Positions 1-6,601 of a stretch of DNA of 15,152 bases are shown here, one piece after another. Source of the stretch: an uncultured euryarchaeote (GTDB lineage Archaea; Thermoplasmatota; Poseidoniia; Poseidoniales; Poseidoniaceae); contig CALCOQ010000268.1 of assembly GCA_937897005.1 (NCBI GenBank), positions 1-15,152 of the forward strand, written 5' to 3'. Numbering within the stretch: position 1 is the stretch's first letter; each line of letters begins with the position of its first letter. The position numbers were made by a program, and so were the translations under genes. The notes below the pieces were generated by a model. It saw only the letters and a list, made by a program, of their open reading frames with translations. It searched no databases and was not told where the DNA came from.

Positions 1-972
1 ATTCTGGTCGCCACCCCTGGTCGATTGCTAGACCTTATTGGTCAAGGTCACGTCGATATTGGAAGGGTTGAGTTTTTCGTTCTTGATGAGGCAGATCGAA
101 TGCTCGACATGGGCTTTATTAGAGACATCAAGAAGGTTCTGAAACTGCTACCAAACCGACGACAGAATCTCCTTTTCAGCGCAACCATGCCGAAATCAAT
201 TGCAGATTTAGCAGAGTCTTTTCTCAACAATGCAGTCATGGTCGATGTCAGTCCAAAAGAACTCACAGTAGAGTTGGTCGAGCAGAAGGTCATGTTTGTT
301 CGCAAAGCAGACAAGCGGAAGTTGTTGGTCAATATCATCAAGGAAGAACGAGTGATGCGTGGCATCGTTTTTACTAGAACCAAACACGGAGCTAATCGAT
401 TGGTGAAGCAACTCGACCAAGGTGGAATCAATGCAGCGGCTATTCACGGAAACAAAAGTCAAGGTGCGAGAACTAGGGCCTTAGCTAACTTCAAAGATGG
501 TAACACCCCGATATTGGTTGCAACTGACATTGCAAGCCGAGGCATTGATGTTGAGGGAATCACACATGTCTTCAATTACGATTTGCCCAATGAACCCGAG
601 AGTTACGTACATCGAATTGGAAGGACGGCGAGAGCCGGAAAATCAGGCATGGCATACGGTTTCTGTGACGATTCAGAATCAGGCTATCTGGTCGCCATTC
701 AACAACTGATTGGGTATGACATTCCAATCGATGAAAACCATGAATTCCACTACATTGGAGCGATACCAAAGCCTGGACAAAAACCGGGGAAGATCAAGGA
801 AAAGGACTCTTCACAGAAAAGACAACATAATCACCACAATCGCCAGCGGAAATCTAACTCTCAGTCAAGGCGACGTCGACATCGTTCCAATCGGAGTGAT
901 TCAAATCAGTCTCATCCAAACAATCGTTCATCCCGTGGACAAAATCAATCCCACCGTTCAAGAAATCGTTAA
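1..972 (+). CDS. DEAD-box ATP-dependent RNA helicase, RhlE-like (5' truncated by window edge)
   Basis: ATP-dependent RNA unwinding or remodelling enzyme of superfamily 2. The open frame runs in from the left edge, so the N-terminal Q motif and Walker A are missing. Visible motifs in order are VATPGR (motif Ib), VLDEADRMLDMGF (II, DEAD), FSATMP (III, SAT), GIVFTRTKHGA (IV), VATDIASRGIDVE (V) and YVHRIGRTARAG (VI), so both RecA lobes are represented. The last 60 or so residues form a basic, polar low-complexity tail rich in Arg, Ser, Asn, His and Gln, as is common in RhlE/CsdA-type helicases where the tail binds RNA non-specifically. The motif wording resembles bacterial RhlE more than archaeal eIF4A-like helicases (family knowledge). 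It is the only gene here that ends in TAA. The substrate cannot be read from sequence. Confidence 0.95.
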   Translation: MLVATPGRLLDLIGQGHVDIGRVEFFVLDEADRMLDMGFIRDIKKVLKLLPNRRQNLLFSATMPKSIADLAESFLNNAVMVDVSPKELTVELVEQKVMFVRKADKRKLLVNIIKEERVMRGIVFTRTKHGANRLVKQLDQGGINAAAIHGNKSQGARTRALANFKDGNTPILVATDIASRGIDVEGITHVFNYDLPNEPESYVHRIGRTARAGKSGMAYGFCDDSESGYLVAIQQLIGYDIPIDENHEFHYIGAIPKPGQKPGKIKEKDSSQKRQHNHHNRQRKSNSQSRRRRHRSNRSDSNQSHPNNRSSRGQNQSHRSRNR

Positions 973-985
973 TCTGAACAATGTA

Positions 986-1032
986 TCCACGAAACGAGAC
1001 TCATCACACGAAGTGGGCCCGTCCGGGTTGAG
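986..1032. repeat. Direct repeat, degenerate copy of tRNA-Pro 3' half and flank (unit 1)
   Basis: This segment matches 1072-1119 at an offset of 86 bases. The best part, 995-1026 against 1081-1112, has 29 of 32 identities, including the GGGCCCGTCCGG that encodes the tRNA-Pro acceptor 3' strand and T-stem. Similarity fades after about 1032, so there is no anticodon or D arm and this is not a functional tRNA. It is either a partial tandem duplication or a residue of an integration (att-like) event. Confidence 0.75.
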
Positions 1033-1071
1033 CACTGGAATGTGTGAAGCGAATGAAGTGCGATGCTAGGG

Positions 1072-1119
1072 TCCACTAATCCAGAATCATCACACAAAGT
1101 GGGCCCGTCCGGATTTGAA
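1072..1119. repeat. Direct repeat, tRNA-Pro 3' half and flank (unit 2, intact copy)
   Basis: This is the partner of the repeat at 986-1032. It overlaps the 3' end of the intact minus-strand tRNA-Pro and 28 bases of its downstream flank. Because the flank is repeated together with the tRNA part, the two copies arose from one duplication or recombination event and not from chance tRNA similarity. Confidence 0.75.
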
Positions 1120-1174
1120 CCGGAGTCCAAGCGTCCCAAACGCTCGAGTATTGGCCAAGCTAACCCACGGGCCC
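1100..1174 (-). tRNA. tRNA-Pro (anticodon UGG)
   Basis: Read on the minus strand this folds as a tRNA. The acceptor stem GGGCCCG/CGGGCCC has seven perfect pairs. The T arm is TCCGG-TTCAAAT-CCGGA. The anticodon arm is GAGCG-TTTGGGA-CGCTT, with TGG at positions 34-36 and G37, as expected for proline. The D arm is weak (three pairs including a G-U). The variable loop is four bases and the discriminator is A. No CCA is encoded, so the tail would be added enzymatically, and no intron is visible. A TATA-like CTTATCA lies about 29 bases upstream of the 5' end. Confidence 0.93.
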
Positions 1175-1199
1175 AATGACTCGGCGACCAGCGACTCGG

Positions 1200-1206
1200 T
1201 GATAAG
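1200..1206 (-). promoter_or_regulatory. TATA-box-like element for tRNA-Pro
   Basis: On the minus strand the bases read CTTATCA within ACTTATCACC. The centre lies 29 bases upstream of the mature tRNA 5' end, which fits an archaeal TATA box about 26 bases before the transcription start. The same heptamer occurs upstream of the SepF-like gene and pdxS. Confidence 0.5.
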
Positions 1207-1209
1207 TAT

Positions 1210-1647
1210 TCAGTCGAGAACCTGCCACTCATCCTCACTCAACTTGAACAGTAATCCTTGTTCATATCCCATTTCAATCAGGTCGATGGCATTCATTCTG
1301 ATATTCATTCTGGCCAAAGATTTCGCAACGGATTCAGCGGTTAGCGTTCCATCTTCAGCAGCAAGAAGAATACACTCCTTCAAACGACGAAGATCACCTA
1401 CAGAATGCGATTGAACTGGTGTTGTATGCTGCATCTTCTCGAGGAACTCCTCTCGCAAGTCCTCTGGCATGTTGGCCAGTCCTATCTCGCTCTGCAATTG
1501 CTCTACATTCATTGCATGGGACACCACTTCTGTGGAATCATTGGCGAGGATTCCACAACGGGTGCATCTTCCTCGTGTACCAACCCGCCGGCCGAAGCAC
1601 ATCGAACAGCAACTACAGCGTAGTACTGTCCACTCAGGCGGCTCCAT
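1210..1647 (-). CDS. Zinc-ribbon protein with C-terminal winged-helix-like domain, function unknown
   Basis: A 145-residue protein starting at ATG 1647. Residues 8-32 form a compact zinc ribbon with cysteines at 11, 13, 14 and 17 and a second CxxC at 28 and 31; C14/C17 with C28/C31 is the likely metal site. A polar helical middle (about 45-75) is followed by residues 80-145, whose helix-helix-helix-strand pattern resembles a winged helix. The arrangement of an N-terminal ribbon plus a C-terminal winged helix resembles that of the uncharacterised archaeal DUF5817 family, but I cannot confirm membership. It lies 38 bases downstream of the decarboxylase-like gene on the same strand, so co-transcription is likely. 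A nucleic-acid-binding role is inference only. Confidence 0.8.
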   Translation of the reverse strand: MEPPEWTVLRCSCCSMCFGRRVGTRGRCTRCGILANDSTEVVSHAMNVEQLQSEIGLANMPEDLREEFLEKMQHTTPVQSHSVGDLRRLKECILLAAEDGTLTAESVAKSLARMNIRMNAIDLIEMGYEQGLLFKLSEDEWQVLD

Positions 1648-1685
1648 GACAACTCAGAAATGGCGATGGAATACAATATATTCGT

Positions 1686-2354
1686 TCACCAGGAGAAATC
1701 CATTCCGGCATCCGCTTCTCTGGTTCCTGTGCTCCTGACCGGACCACTCGGTTTGCTACCGAATCCTTCTCCGCCTTCCTCCGCCTGCTTGACGACAGGT
1801 GGAGTTCGGATCCTGCCTCTTGCACCCATCCCGATATTCAGACTATCAGGCATAATGAGAGCGGCCATCGCCACACCGTGGTGCTTGTGTCCAGCAGTCA
1901 CCTCATCCACTGCAATATCAAATGCGGTCACCTCAAGGTCGCGACTAGCAAGTTTTCGCTGAAGATTTCGCTTGAGCAAGGATGCTGTCTCCTCAAAATC
2001 TTCCTCTGCCACCAGACTGGCGACTATTGAACACTCATCTCCTTCTGGAGTGAGCGCAGATGCCCAACCTACTCCTGCGCTGGCAGTACCTCTGTCAATG
2101 GCCATAGCGACTGCTAGGTGACATTCCACCAGAGAGCCCATAGGAAGGGCGCGCAAAGGAACTGGCTCAAAGCCCATGGGCAACATTGCGCCCTCTACCC
2201 TGATGAGACGACAATCGCCCAGTCCCATCTCAACCAGCCCTTGATCAAAGGCGTCCTCAGCGTTCTCTCCCCATGGTGCAACAGCGGTCATCAACCATCC
2301 GGGGGTCGACTTACTGCTAGAGCGCCTCTTGGGAGGGGAATCAACTGGCACCAT
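1686..2354 (-). CDS. Pyruvoyl-dependent arginine decarboxylase-like protein, probably non-catalytic
   Basis: A 222-residue protein. Residues 22-175 match the PvlArgDC fold, which in active members makes agmatine from arginine for polyamine synthesis. Matching segments are EDAFDQGLVEMGLGDCRLIRV (family form: NAFDGALLNAGIGN..LIRI), VPLRALPMGSLV, and an Ala/Val-rich VAMAALIM near the end. Active enzymes self-cleave between two serines in a V/I-S-S-I-x-P segment to make the pyruvoyl group. Here that segment reads RVEGAMLP (52-59) with no serine, and the later catalytic glutamate aligns with Ser113 by eye. Both suggest loss of decarboxylase activity. There is a 21-residue polar N-terminal extension (a second ATG is at 2291) and a 45-residue Gly/Pro/charged tail. 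The protein is longer than the usual 155-165 residues. The family call is fairly secure; the function is unknown. Confidence 0.75.
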   Translation of the reverse strand: MVPVDSPPKRRSSSKSTPGWLMTAVAPWGENAEDAFDQGLVEMGLGDCRLIRVEGAMLPMGFEPVPLRALPMGSLVECHLAVAMAIDRGTASAGVGWASALTPEGDECSIVASLVAEEDFEETASLLKRNLQRKLASRDLEVTAFDIAVDEVTAGHKHHGVAMAALIMPDSLNIGMGARGRIRTPPVVKQAEEGGEGFGSKPSGPVRSTGTREADAGMDFSW

Positions 2355-2406
2355 GGACGCAGGACAGGAATGGGGTTCATGAACACCATGGTCAGTCGCA
2401 TAACGG

Positions 2407-2694
2407 ATGAGAGTCAGTCATCTCTTGGTCGGAGGAGGCATTGCCAGCCTCGTATTCCTTCTCGCCATCAGCAGAGGAGGTGACGGGCTTGAGGGGGGCT
2501 CGGTATTCATGCTCTTGTTGTTTGGGTTGCTATTGATTGGAATCTTGGTATTGAATACCAATTCGGTTGACGATGGAGATACTTCAACCGCTGGTGTATT
2601 GAAGCCTAAAGCCGAGAATATCCAGACTGATACTCCTGAAGTGGAAGAAAAACTGCCTGACCCACTCGATACAGGATTTGAGATTCCACTGTGA
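2407..2694 (+). CDS. Small two-helix membrane protein, function unknown
   Basis: A 95-residue protein from ATG 2407, divergent from the decarboxylase-like gene (52 bases apart) and convergent with aCPSF1 (24 bases). Residues 5-22 and 32-50 are strongly hydrophobic and form two likely transmembrane helices joined by a short Gly/Asp loop. The rest is a 45-residue acidic, Pro-containing tail ending in LPDPLDTGFEIPL, which looks like a conserved docking segment. There is no recognisable family, no clear ribosome binding site and no upstream in-frame alternative start. Reality as a gene rests on the membrane pattern, the snug fit between neighbours and the TGA stop. Confidence 0.65.
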   Translation: MRVSHLLVGGGIASLVFLLAISRGGDGLEGGSVFMLLLFGLLLIGILVLNTNSVDDGDTSTAGVLKPKAENIQTDTPEVEEKLPDPLDTGFEIPL

Positions 2695-2705
2695 ATCTTG
2701 CCTGA

Positions 2706-2710
2706 TTTTT
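2706..2710 (+). terminator. Possible short T-run terminator after the small membrane protein gene
   Basis: TTTTT lies 12 bases after the stop codon in the short convergent gap. Archaeal termination favours T-runs on the non-template strand, but five Ts is weak. Confidence 0.25.
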
Positions 2711-2718
2711 CAATGAAT

Positions 2719-4620
2719 TCAGACCAAGCGAACAGTCTCTAGATTCTTTGGTGCGTGAGAAGTGACATTGAATTTATCACGTAGACTAAGTCCCAATTCA
2801 TTGCATTTGTGATAATCTCCATGGTGGCATATCACTGTCTTCGGCCTTGGGCTCATCTGGTCGATGAAATCGATTAGTTGCTTGCGGTCGGAATGTCCAC
2901 TGAAGCCATCGATGGTCACCATCTCGCAACCTATCTTGACGATCTCAATCTTTCCATCAACGTGCATTGGAACCTCGCCGAAGCCTTTCTGCAAGCGCCT
3001 GCCGAGTGTTCCCTCGGCCTGATATCCAACGAAACACAGGGTGTTTCTCTCATCTGCAGCCCAGTTTCGGAAATATTCCATCACCGGACCGCCATTCAAC
3101 ATTCCACTCGTCGCCAGAACGATGCAAGGAGAGTGGTCAATAACCACGGATTCTCGCATGTCTCTGCCTTGCACCTGTCTGAACCAACTGCTGGTGAATG
3201 GATTATCTCCATCATCTTGCAACAGCGAACGTTTCAGAGCACTGGTGAGGAACTCAGGATGGGCAGCATGAATGGCTGTTGCCTCCTGTATCATTCCATC
3301 AAGATATACCGGTACTGGTTCTACCTCTCCACTGCGGAATAATTCGTCGATAGCGATCATGACCTCCTGACTACGTCCAACCGCAAACACTGGGCAGATG
3401 ACTTTACCATTTCGTTTCATGGTCCTGCGAATGACATCCTGTAGCTCCATCGTCGCTTCTGCCCGACTTGGCTGGAAATCTCCCGCTGCACCATAGGTCG
3501 ATTCAATCACCAAGGTCTCACAGCGTGGGAATTTACAATTGGCAGCATCGAATAGCCATGAGTTCTCGAATTTAGTGTCTCCTGACAAGACAATATTGTG
3601 AACTCCGTCACCAATATGCAGATGAACTGAAGAGGAACCAAGGATGTGCCCTGCATTATGGAATGTCAATTTGATATCAGGGGCGATGTCCGTTGTCTGG
3701 TTCCAATCCACATCAACGACGTGCTTGATACACTCTCTGATATGTTCCATCTCGTATGGTGGGCGTTTTCCCTCCGAACTAGTGACCTTGAGATAATCGG
3801 TCTGCAACAACAGCATCATATCTCTTGTTGGTGGAGTGCAGAAAACGGGCCCCCTGTATCCATACTTGAACAGCACAGGTAACATTCCGGCATGGTCAAG
3901 ATGAGCATGGGTCAAAACAACCGCATCGAGTTTCTCTAATGGCAATGCCTCTGGTGCATTGAAGTATGGCATTGGATCGGTATCGGATGCAATGTTCACT
4001 CCTACATCGATCATCACTCGACTTTCATTTGTCGTTATGTAGTGACATGCACGCCCAACCTCTCTGTATGAACCAAGTGCAGTCAACCTCACCCAATCAG
4101 GACCTGCCCTTTTAGGACGATATATATTCAATCCAAATTCCTTCAACAACTTCTTTCTCTCTTTCCAGTGTGCACGGCGATAGCCTCTGATGTCATGTGT
4201 GGTCTTGGACTCCAATGGAGGTGTCCTTTCGATGGAAATCATCCAACCGGTTTCGTCCTGAAGTTTCTCCCGGATGGCGCCTCTCTTTCCCACGGCAGTC
4301 CTAGGGTCGCCACACTGAACGAGAACTTCCTTCAGACATCTGTCGAAATGAACGACAGAGATGTTGATTCCATCTGGTATCTCCTCCCGGATCCTGATTT
4401 CAGCCTCTTCTTCGGGCATCAGGATATCATCTGAGGGTCGCAATACGATTCGACGCTTCACCGTGCTACCGATCCTTCCCAACAGGCCCCCTCTGTCGAA
4501 TTGACGAGGAGTAGGAGTCACTATCGCTATAGAGGCAGATTCCAGTTCAACCTCATACTCCAGATCCTTGGGCACCATCTTCTTAATCTTGTCTTTCACT
4601 TCTTTGAATGTCATTCTCAT
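2719..4620 (-). CDS. aCPSF1/FttA, KH-domain beta-CASP ribonuclease and transcription termination factor
   Basis: A 633-residue full-length archaeal homologue of CPSF73, known as the general transcription termination factor FttA and as an RNA 3'-end endo/exonuclease. Residues 1-140 are the two KH-like RNA-binding domains. The metallo-beta-lactamase core follows, with HAHLDHAG (238-245) as the main zinc motif, AGHILGSS (323-330), SGDTKF (346-351) and the terminal FSGHSDR/CHHGD histidines (573-602). The beta-CASP insert carries ESTYG (373-377), PVFAVGRSQEV (410-420) and ATSGMLNGG (503-511). All metal ligands expected for an active nuclease appear present. ATG 4620 is preceded by GAGGAGATG on the minus strand, an acceptable ribosome binding site. 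It lies 97 bases downstream of psmB on the same strand and could be co-transcribed with it. Confidence 0.97.
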   Translation of the reverse strand: MRMTFKEVKDKIKKMVPKDLEYEVELESASIAIVTPTPRQFDRGGLLGRIGSTVKRRIVLRPSDDILMPEEEAEIRIREEIPDGINISVVHFDRCLKEVLVQCGDPRTAVGKRGAIREKLQDETGWMISIERTPPLESKTTHDIRGYRRAHWKERKKLLKEFGLNIYRPKRAGPDWVRLTALGSYREVGRACHYITTNESRVMIDVGVNIASDTDPMPYFNAPEALPLEKLDAVVLTHAHLDHAGMLPVLFKYGYRGPVFCTPPTRDMMLLLQTDYLKVTSSEGKRPPYEMEHIRECIKHVVDVDWNQTTDIAPDIKLTFHNAGHILGSSSVHLHIGDGVHNIVLSGDTKFENSWLFDAANCKFPRCETLVIESTYGAAGDFQPSRAEATMELQDVIRRTMKRNGKVICPVFAVGRSQEVMIAIDELFRSGEVEPVPVYLDGMIQEATAIHAAHPEFLTSALKRSLLQDDGDNPFTSSWFRQVQGRDMRESVVIDHSPCIVLATSGMLNGGPVMEYFRNWAADERNTLCFVGYQAEGTLGRRLQKGFGEVPMHVDGKIEIVKIGCEMVTIDGFSGHSDRKQLIDFIDQMSPRPKTVICHHGDYHKCNELGLSLRDKFNVTSHAPKNLETVRLV

Positions 4621-4685
4621 AAAAACATCTCCTCTCCCCTTCCTGCTCTGATGAGTGATGAAGAATCACCACCTACAAAGGGCGT

Positions 4686-4701
4686 GGTTCCAAATGGAAC
4701 C
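4686..4701. other. Small perfect inverted repeat between psmB and aCPSF1
   Basis: GGTTCC-AAAT-GGAACC forms a six-pair hairpin 17 bases after the psmB stop. It is followed on the minus strand by no T-run, so it is not a clear terminator. It could be an RNA hairpin in the psmB-aCPSF1 intercistronic region, a processing site, or chance. Confidence 0.4.
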
Positions 4702-4717
4702 GGGGAAATTGATTGGC

Positions 4718-5335
4718 TCACTTGAGCAGGGATTTGACATCGGCATCTGTCAACTGGCGGAATCCATCATTGTCGATGACCGCCAGATCCATGCCATTGC
4801 CGCTGGCAGCGTCTCTTTGACCAGAGGCGGATAGAGAGCGGGCTGCAAGGTTGAGTGCTTCTTTCTCACTCATTCCCTTCTTGAAACCATCTTCCAGAAC
4901 ACCGTACATGTATGGAGAACCTGAACCTGTGGCACAGTAATCATCAGGGATGCTCCCCCCTGCTGAATCAATGCTGTAGACATTAGGACCATCACTATCC
5001 ATTCCAACAATCAACAGCTGGACCCAGAATGGTCTGCCTCCAAGTATGTTGGCCGTCAGGGTGGCTGCCGCTGTGACACTCATCTTCTGGCCCCGCTTCA
5101 ATTCGTACAGTGATACCTCCGCAGCCAACATCCGAGAGAGGCTCTGAGCATGTCCAACCAGACCTGCGGTGGTCAAAGCAAGATTCTCTGCAATCTTGAA
5201 GAGTTTCTGAACACTCTTGTTAGCGATGAAATGACCCATTGTGGCCCTGTGGTCTGCACCTACAACGACTCCTCCATTGAAGCATATTCCAAGGGTACTG
5301 GTTCCAGTCTTGAATTGCTCAGCCATCGCCTCCAT
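4718..5335 (-). CDS. psmB: 20S proteasome beta subunit (threonine protease)
   Basis: Catalytic subunit of the archaeal 20S proteasome, an N-terminal-nucleophile hydrolase in the two central beta rings of the cytosolic particle. From ATG 5335 there is an 11-residue propeptide ending in KTG, followed by the mature N-terminus TSTLG, where the first Thr is the nucleophile. In mature numbering Asp17 and Lys33 are exactly placed and Ser129 sits in SGSPYMYG; the RDAASG segment supplies the Asp near position 166. The length of 205 residues is normal. The ATG is chosen over a TTG one codon upstream because GAGGTGAT lies five bases before the ATG. Divergent from the SepF-like gene; aCPSF1 follows downstream. 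No alpha subunit or regulatory ATPase gene is in the window. Confidence 0.97.
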   Translation of the reverse strand: MEAMAEQFKTGTSTLGICFNGGVVVGADHRATMGHFIANKSVQKLFKIAENLALTTAGLVGHAQSLSRMLAAEVSLYELKRGQKMSVTAAATLTANILGGRPFWVQLLIVGMDSDGPNVYSIDSAGGSIPDDYCATGSGSPYMYGVLEDGFKKGMSEKEALNLAARSLSASGQRDAASGNGMDLAVIDNDGFRQLTDADVKSLLK

Positions 5336-5340
5336 CAATA

Positions 5341-5348
5341 ATCACCTC
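5341..5348 (-). promoter_or_regulatory. Strong Shine-Dalgarno sequence of psmB
   Basis: The minus strand reads GAGGTGAT, a full eight-base complement to the usual archaeal 16S rRNA 3' end, five bases before ATG 5335. The spacing decides the start over the adjacent TTG at 5338. Confidence 0.8.
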
Positions 5349-5415
5349 TGTCTCAGGACATTCACCATGCCGGCGGCGACGGCCCTTGAGTGTTGAGGTG
5401 ATGCAGACGGAGGGG

Positions 5416-5424
5416 ACTTATCAA
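5416..5424 (+). promoter_or_regulatory. TATA-box-like element upstream of the SepF-like gene
   Basis: ACTTATCAA in the 5336-5480 divergent region. A start of transcription about 26 bases downstream would fall near 5446, giving a very short leader to ATG 5454 or about 35 bases to ATG 5481. It shares CTTATCA with the tRNA-Pro and pdxS upstream regions. Confidence 0.4.
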
Positions 5425-5480
5425 CCCGACGTCGTTACATCTGCCACAGGTTCATGTGCCTCTCCCCCACACGAGGTGTC

Positions 5481-6008
5481 ATGAGAAAGCAAGTTGAGGA
5501 TGATAATCAATCATCCCTTGACTCTTTCATCACTGAATCCATCGAACCTGCAGAGATCTTGATTCCACCTCCAGTGACTGGTATTGATCCCACCAACAAG
5601 GAGCCCCTCAGGAGGATTGAGATGCCTAGTGAACGTACTCCTGGTCATGCCCATCCGCCTCCTGCCGACGTCCTCTATCATGACCTTGAAAGACTGTATC
5701 CCGCAGCACCCATCCCCGAGGAGGGAGGGTTCGTTCTGCACAGGGGAATGCTGCAGGACCTGACTGGATTGCCACAACTGCTCGATTGGGTCAGTGATGG
5801 AGATGTAGCAATAGTTGAGATGGGAAGGATGATGCAACGAGAGGTTGAGTTCGAGACCGCACTGAATCAACTTCACATATTCATTGAGAATGACTTGAAA
5901 GGACAAATCGTGCAATTGACCGCATCAAGACTGCTGCTTCTCCCCCCGGGATGCAGAGGAATTCGCGGAGTTGATGATGAGGCCTTTGCAGCTGGACCTC
6001 TGGAGTGA
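5481..6008 (+). CDS. sepF: SepF-like cell division protein
   Basis: A 175-residue protein. Its last 85 residues fit the SepF fold, the FtsZ-tethering protein of Gram-positive bacteria and many euryarchaea. GDVAIVEMGRMM (hydrophobic strand), a helix EVEFETALNQLHIFIENDL, the glycine turn LKGQIVQL, and RLLLLPPGCRGI match the SepF pattern of a G-D-I-V-I-V-D strand, an R-x-x-D-F-L-x-G helix, and a G-x-I-x-x-V turn followed by F-L-L-x-P. The N-terminal 85 residues are acidic and Pro-rich, a disordered linker; the usual membrane-anchoring amphipathic helix is not obvious. ATG 5481 is chosen because GAGGTG precedes it, though only two bases separate them; ATG 5454 (nine residues more) is the alternative. 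Its stop overlaps a possible GTG start of the ZPR1 gene. No ftsZ is in view. Confidence 0.75.
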   Translation: MRKQVEDDNQSSLDSFITESIEPAEILIPPPVTGIDPTNKEPLRRIEMPSERTPGHAHPPPADVLYHDLERLYPAAPIPEEGGFVLHRGMLQDLTGLPQLLDWVSDGDVAIVEMGRMMQREVEFETALNQLHIFIENDLKGQIVQLTASRLLLLPPGCRGIRGVDDEAFAAGPLE

Positions 6009-6016
6009 AGAGAAGC

Positions 6017-6601
6017 ATGGAATCAGAAATTGATATGCCATGTCCAATATGTGCCTCACGAGGGCATCTGAAAATGATTTCACATGTCGATGAGATTCCC
6101 TATTTCGGAGAGCACACGCAGGTCACTCTGATGTGCGAGGAATGTGGCTGGAGACAGACCGATTTCATTCCGGCTGAAGGCAGAAAACCCGGCGCCTGGA
6201 GTCTGTTGATTCAAGGCGAAGATGCCCTTAATGCGCGTGTTGTTCGTTCTTCCAGTTGCACGATTCGAATTCCTGAACTAGAACTCGAGGTCAGCCCCGG
6301 TACCGGTTCAAGCGGTTATGTCAGCAATGTCGAAGGCGTCCTGAATCGTTTTCTTGAGATTGTCAACATGGTCAAGAGAGACCTTGAGGAAGATGGTGAT
6401 GAAGAAATGCTGCGCTGTGTTGAACTTGAAGTGAACCTCGGAAAATTGATCCGTGGACAGCATAGCGGGGTGACGCTTGAATTGTTGGACCCTCGAGGCC
6501 ACAGCCAGATTCTTCATCCAGATGCAATTGATAGAGAATTGAGCGACGCAGAATCATTGGCGTTACCTCTCGGACCAGACCCTCCGGTTCTAGAGAAATG
6601 A
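6017..6601 (+). CDS. ZPR1-type zinc-finger protein
   Basis: A 194-residue archaeal single-module ZPR1 protein. In eukaryotes ZPR1 binds eEF1A and acts as its folding chaperone; the archaeal role is less clear. The C4 zinc finger has CPIC near residue 9 and CEEC near residue 43, with the diagnostic IPYFGEHTQVTLMCEECGW segment. The second (A/B) domain begins at RSSSCTIRIPELELEV and continues through a GYVSNVEGVLNRF segment, both family signatures. ATG 6017 has GGAGTGA eight bases upstream. GTG 6005, which overlaps the SepF-like stop in a GTGA junction, would add four residues. Either way translation is probably coupled to the preceding gene. Its TGA abuts the TrpRS stop with no gap. Confidence 0.93.
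   Translation: MESEIDMPCPICASRGHLKMISHVDEIPYFGEHTQVTLMCEECGWRQTDFIPAEGRKPGAWSLLIQGEDALNARVVRSSSCTIRIPELELEVSPGTGSSGYVSNVEGVLNRFLEIVNMVKRDLEEDGDEEMLRCVELEVNLGKLIRGQHSGVTLELLDPRGHSQILHPDAIDRELSDAESLALPLGPDPPVLEK

Noticed and set aside
1001..1112. CRISPR or larger tandem array
   Set aside because: Only two copies exist, unevenly conserved, and the repeat content is explained by the tRNA-Pro 3' end.
969..1238. 89-residue minus-strand open frame across the tRNA-Pro region
   Set aside because: It would translate the tRNA itself and the tandem repeat; the tRNA fold is the better explanation.
4686..4701. Hairpin as an intrinsic terminator of psmB
   Set aside because: There is no T-run after the stem in the direction of transcription, so it is kept only as an inverted repeat of unknown role.
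5395..5402. GAGGTGAT on the plus strand as a ribosome binding site for a gene in the divergent region
   Set aside because: No start codon at suitable spacing opens a meaningful frame; it only forms a distant inverted pair with the psmB ribosome binding site.
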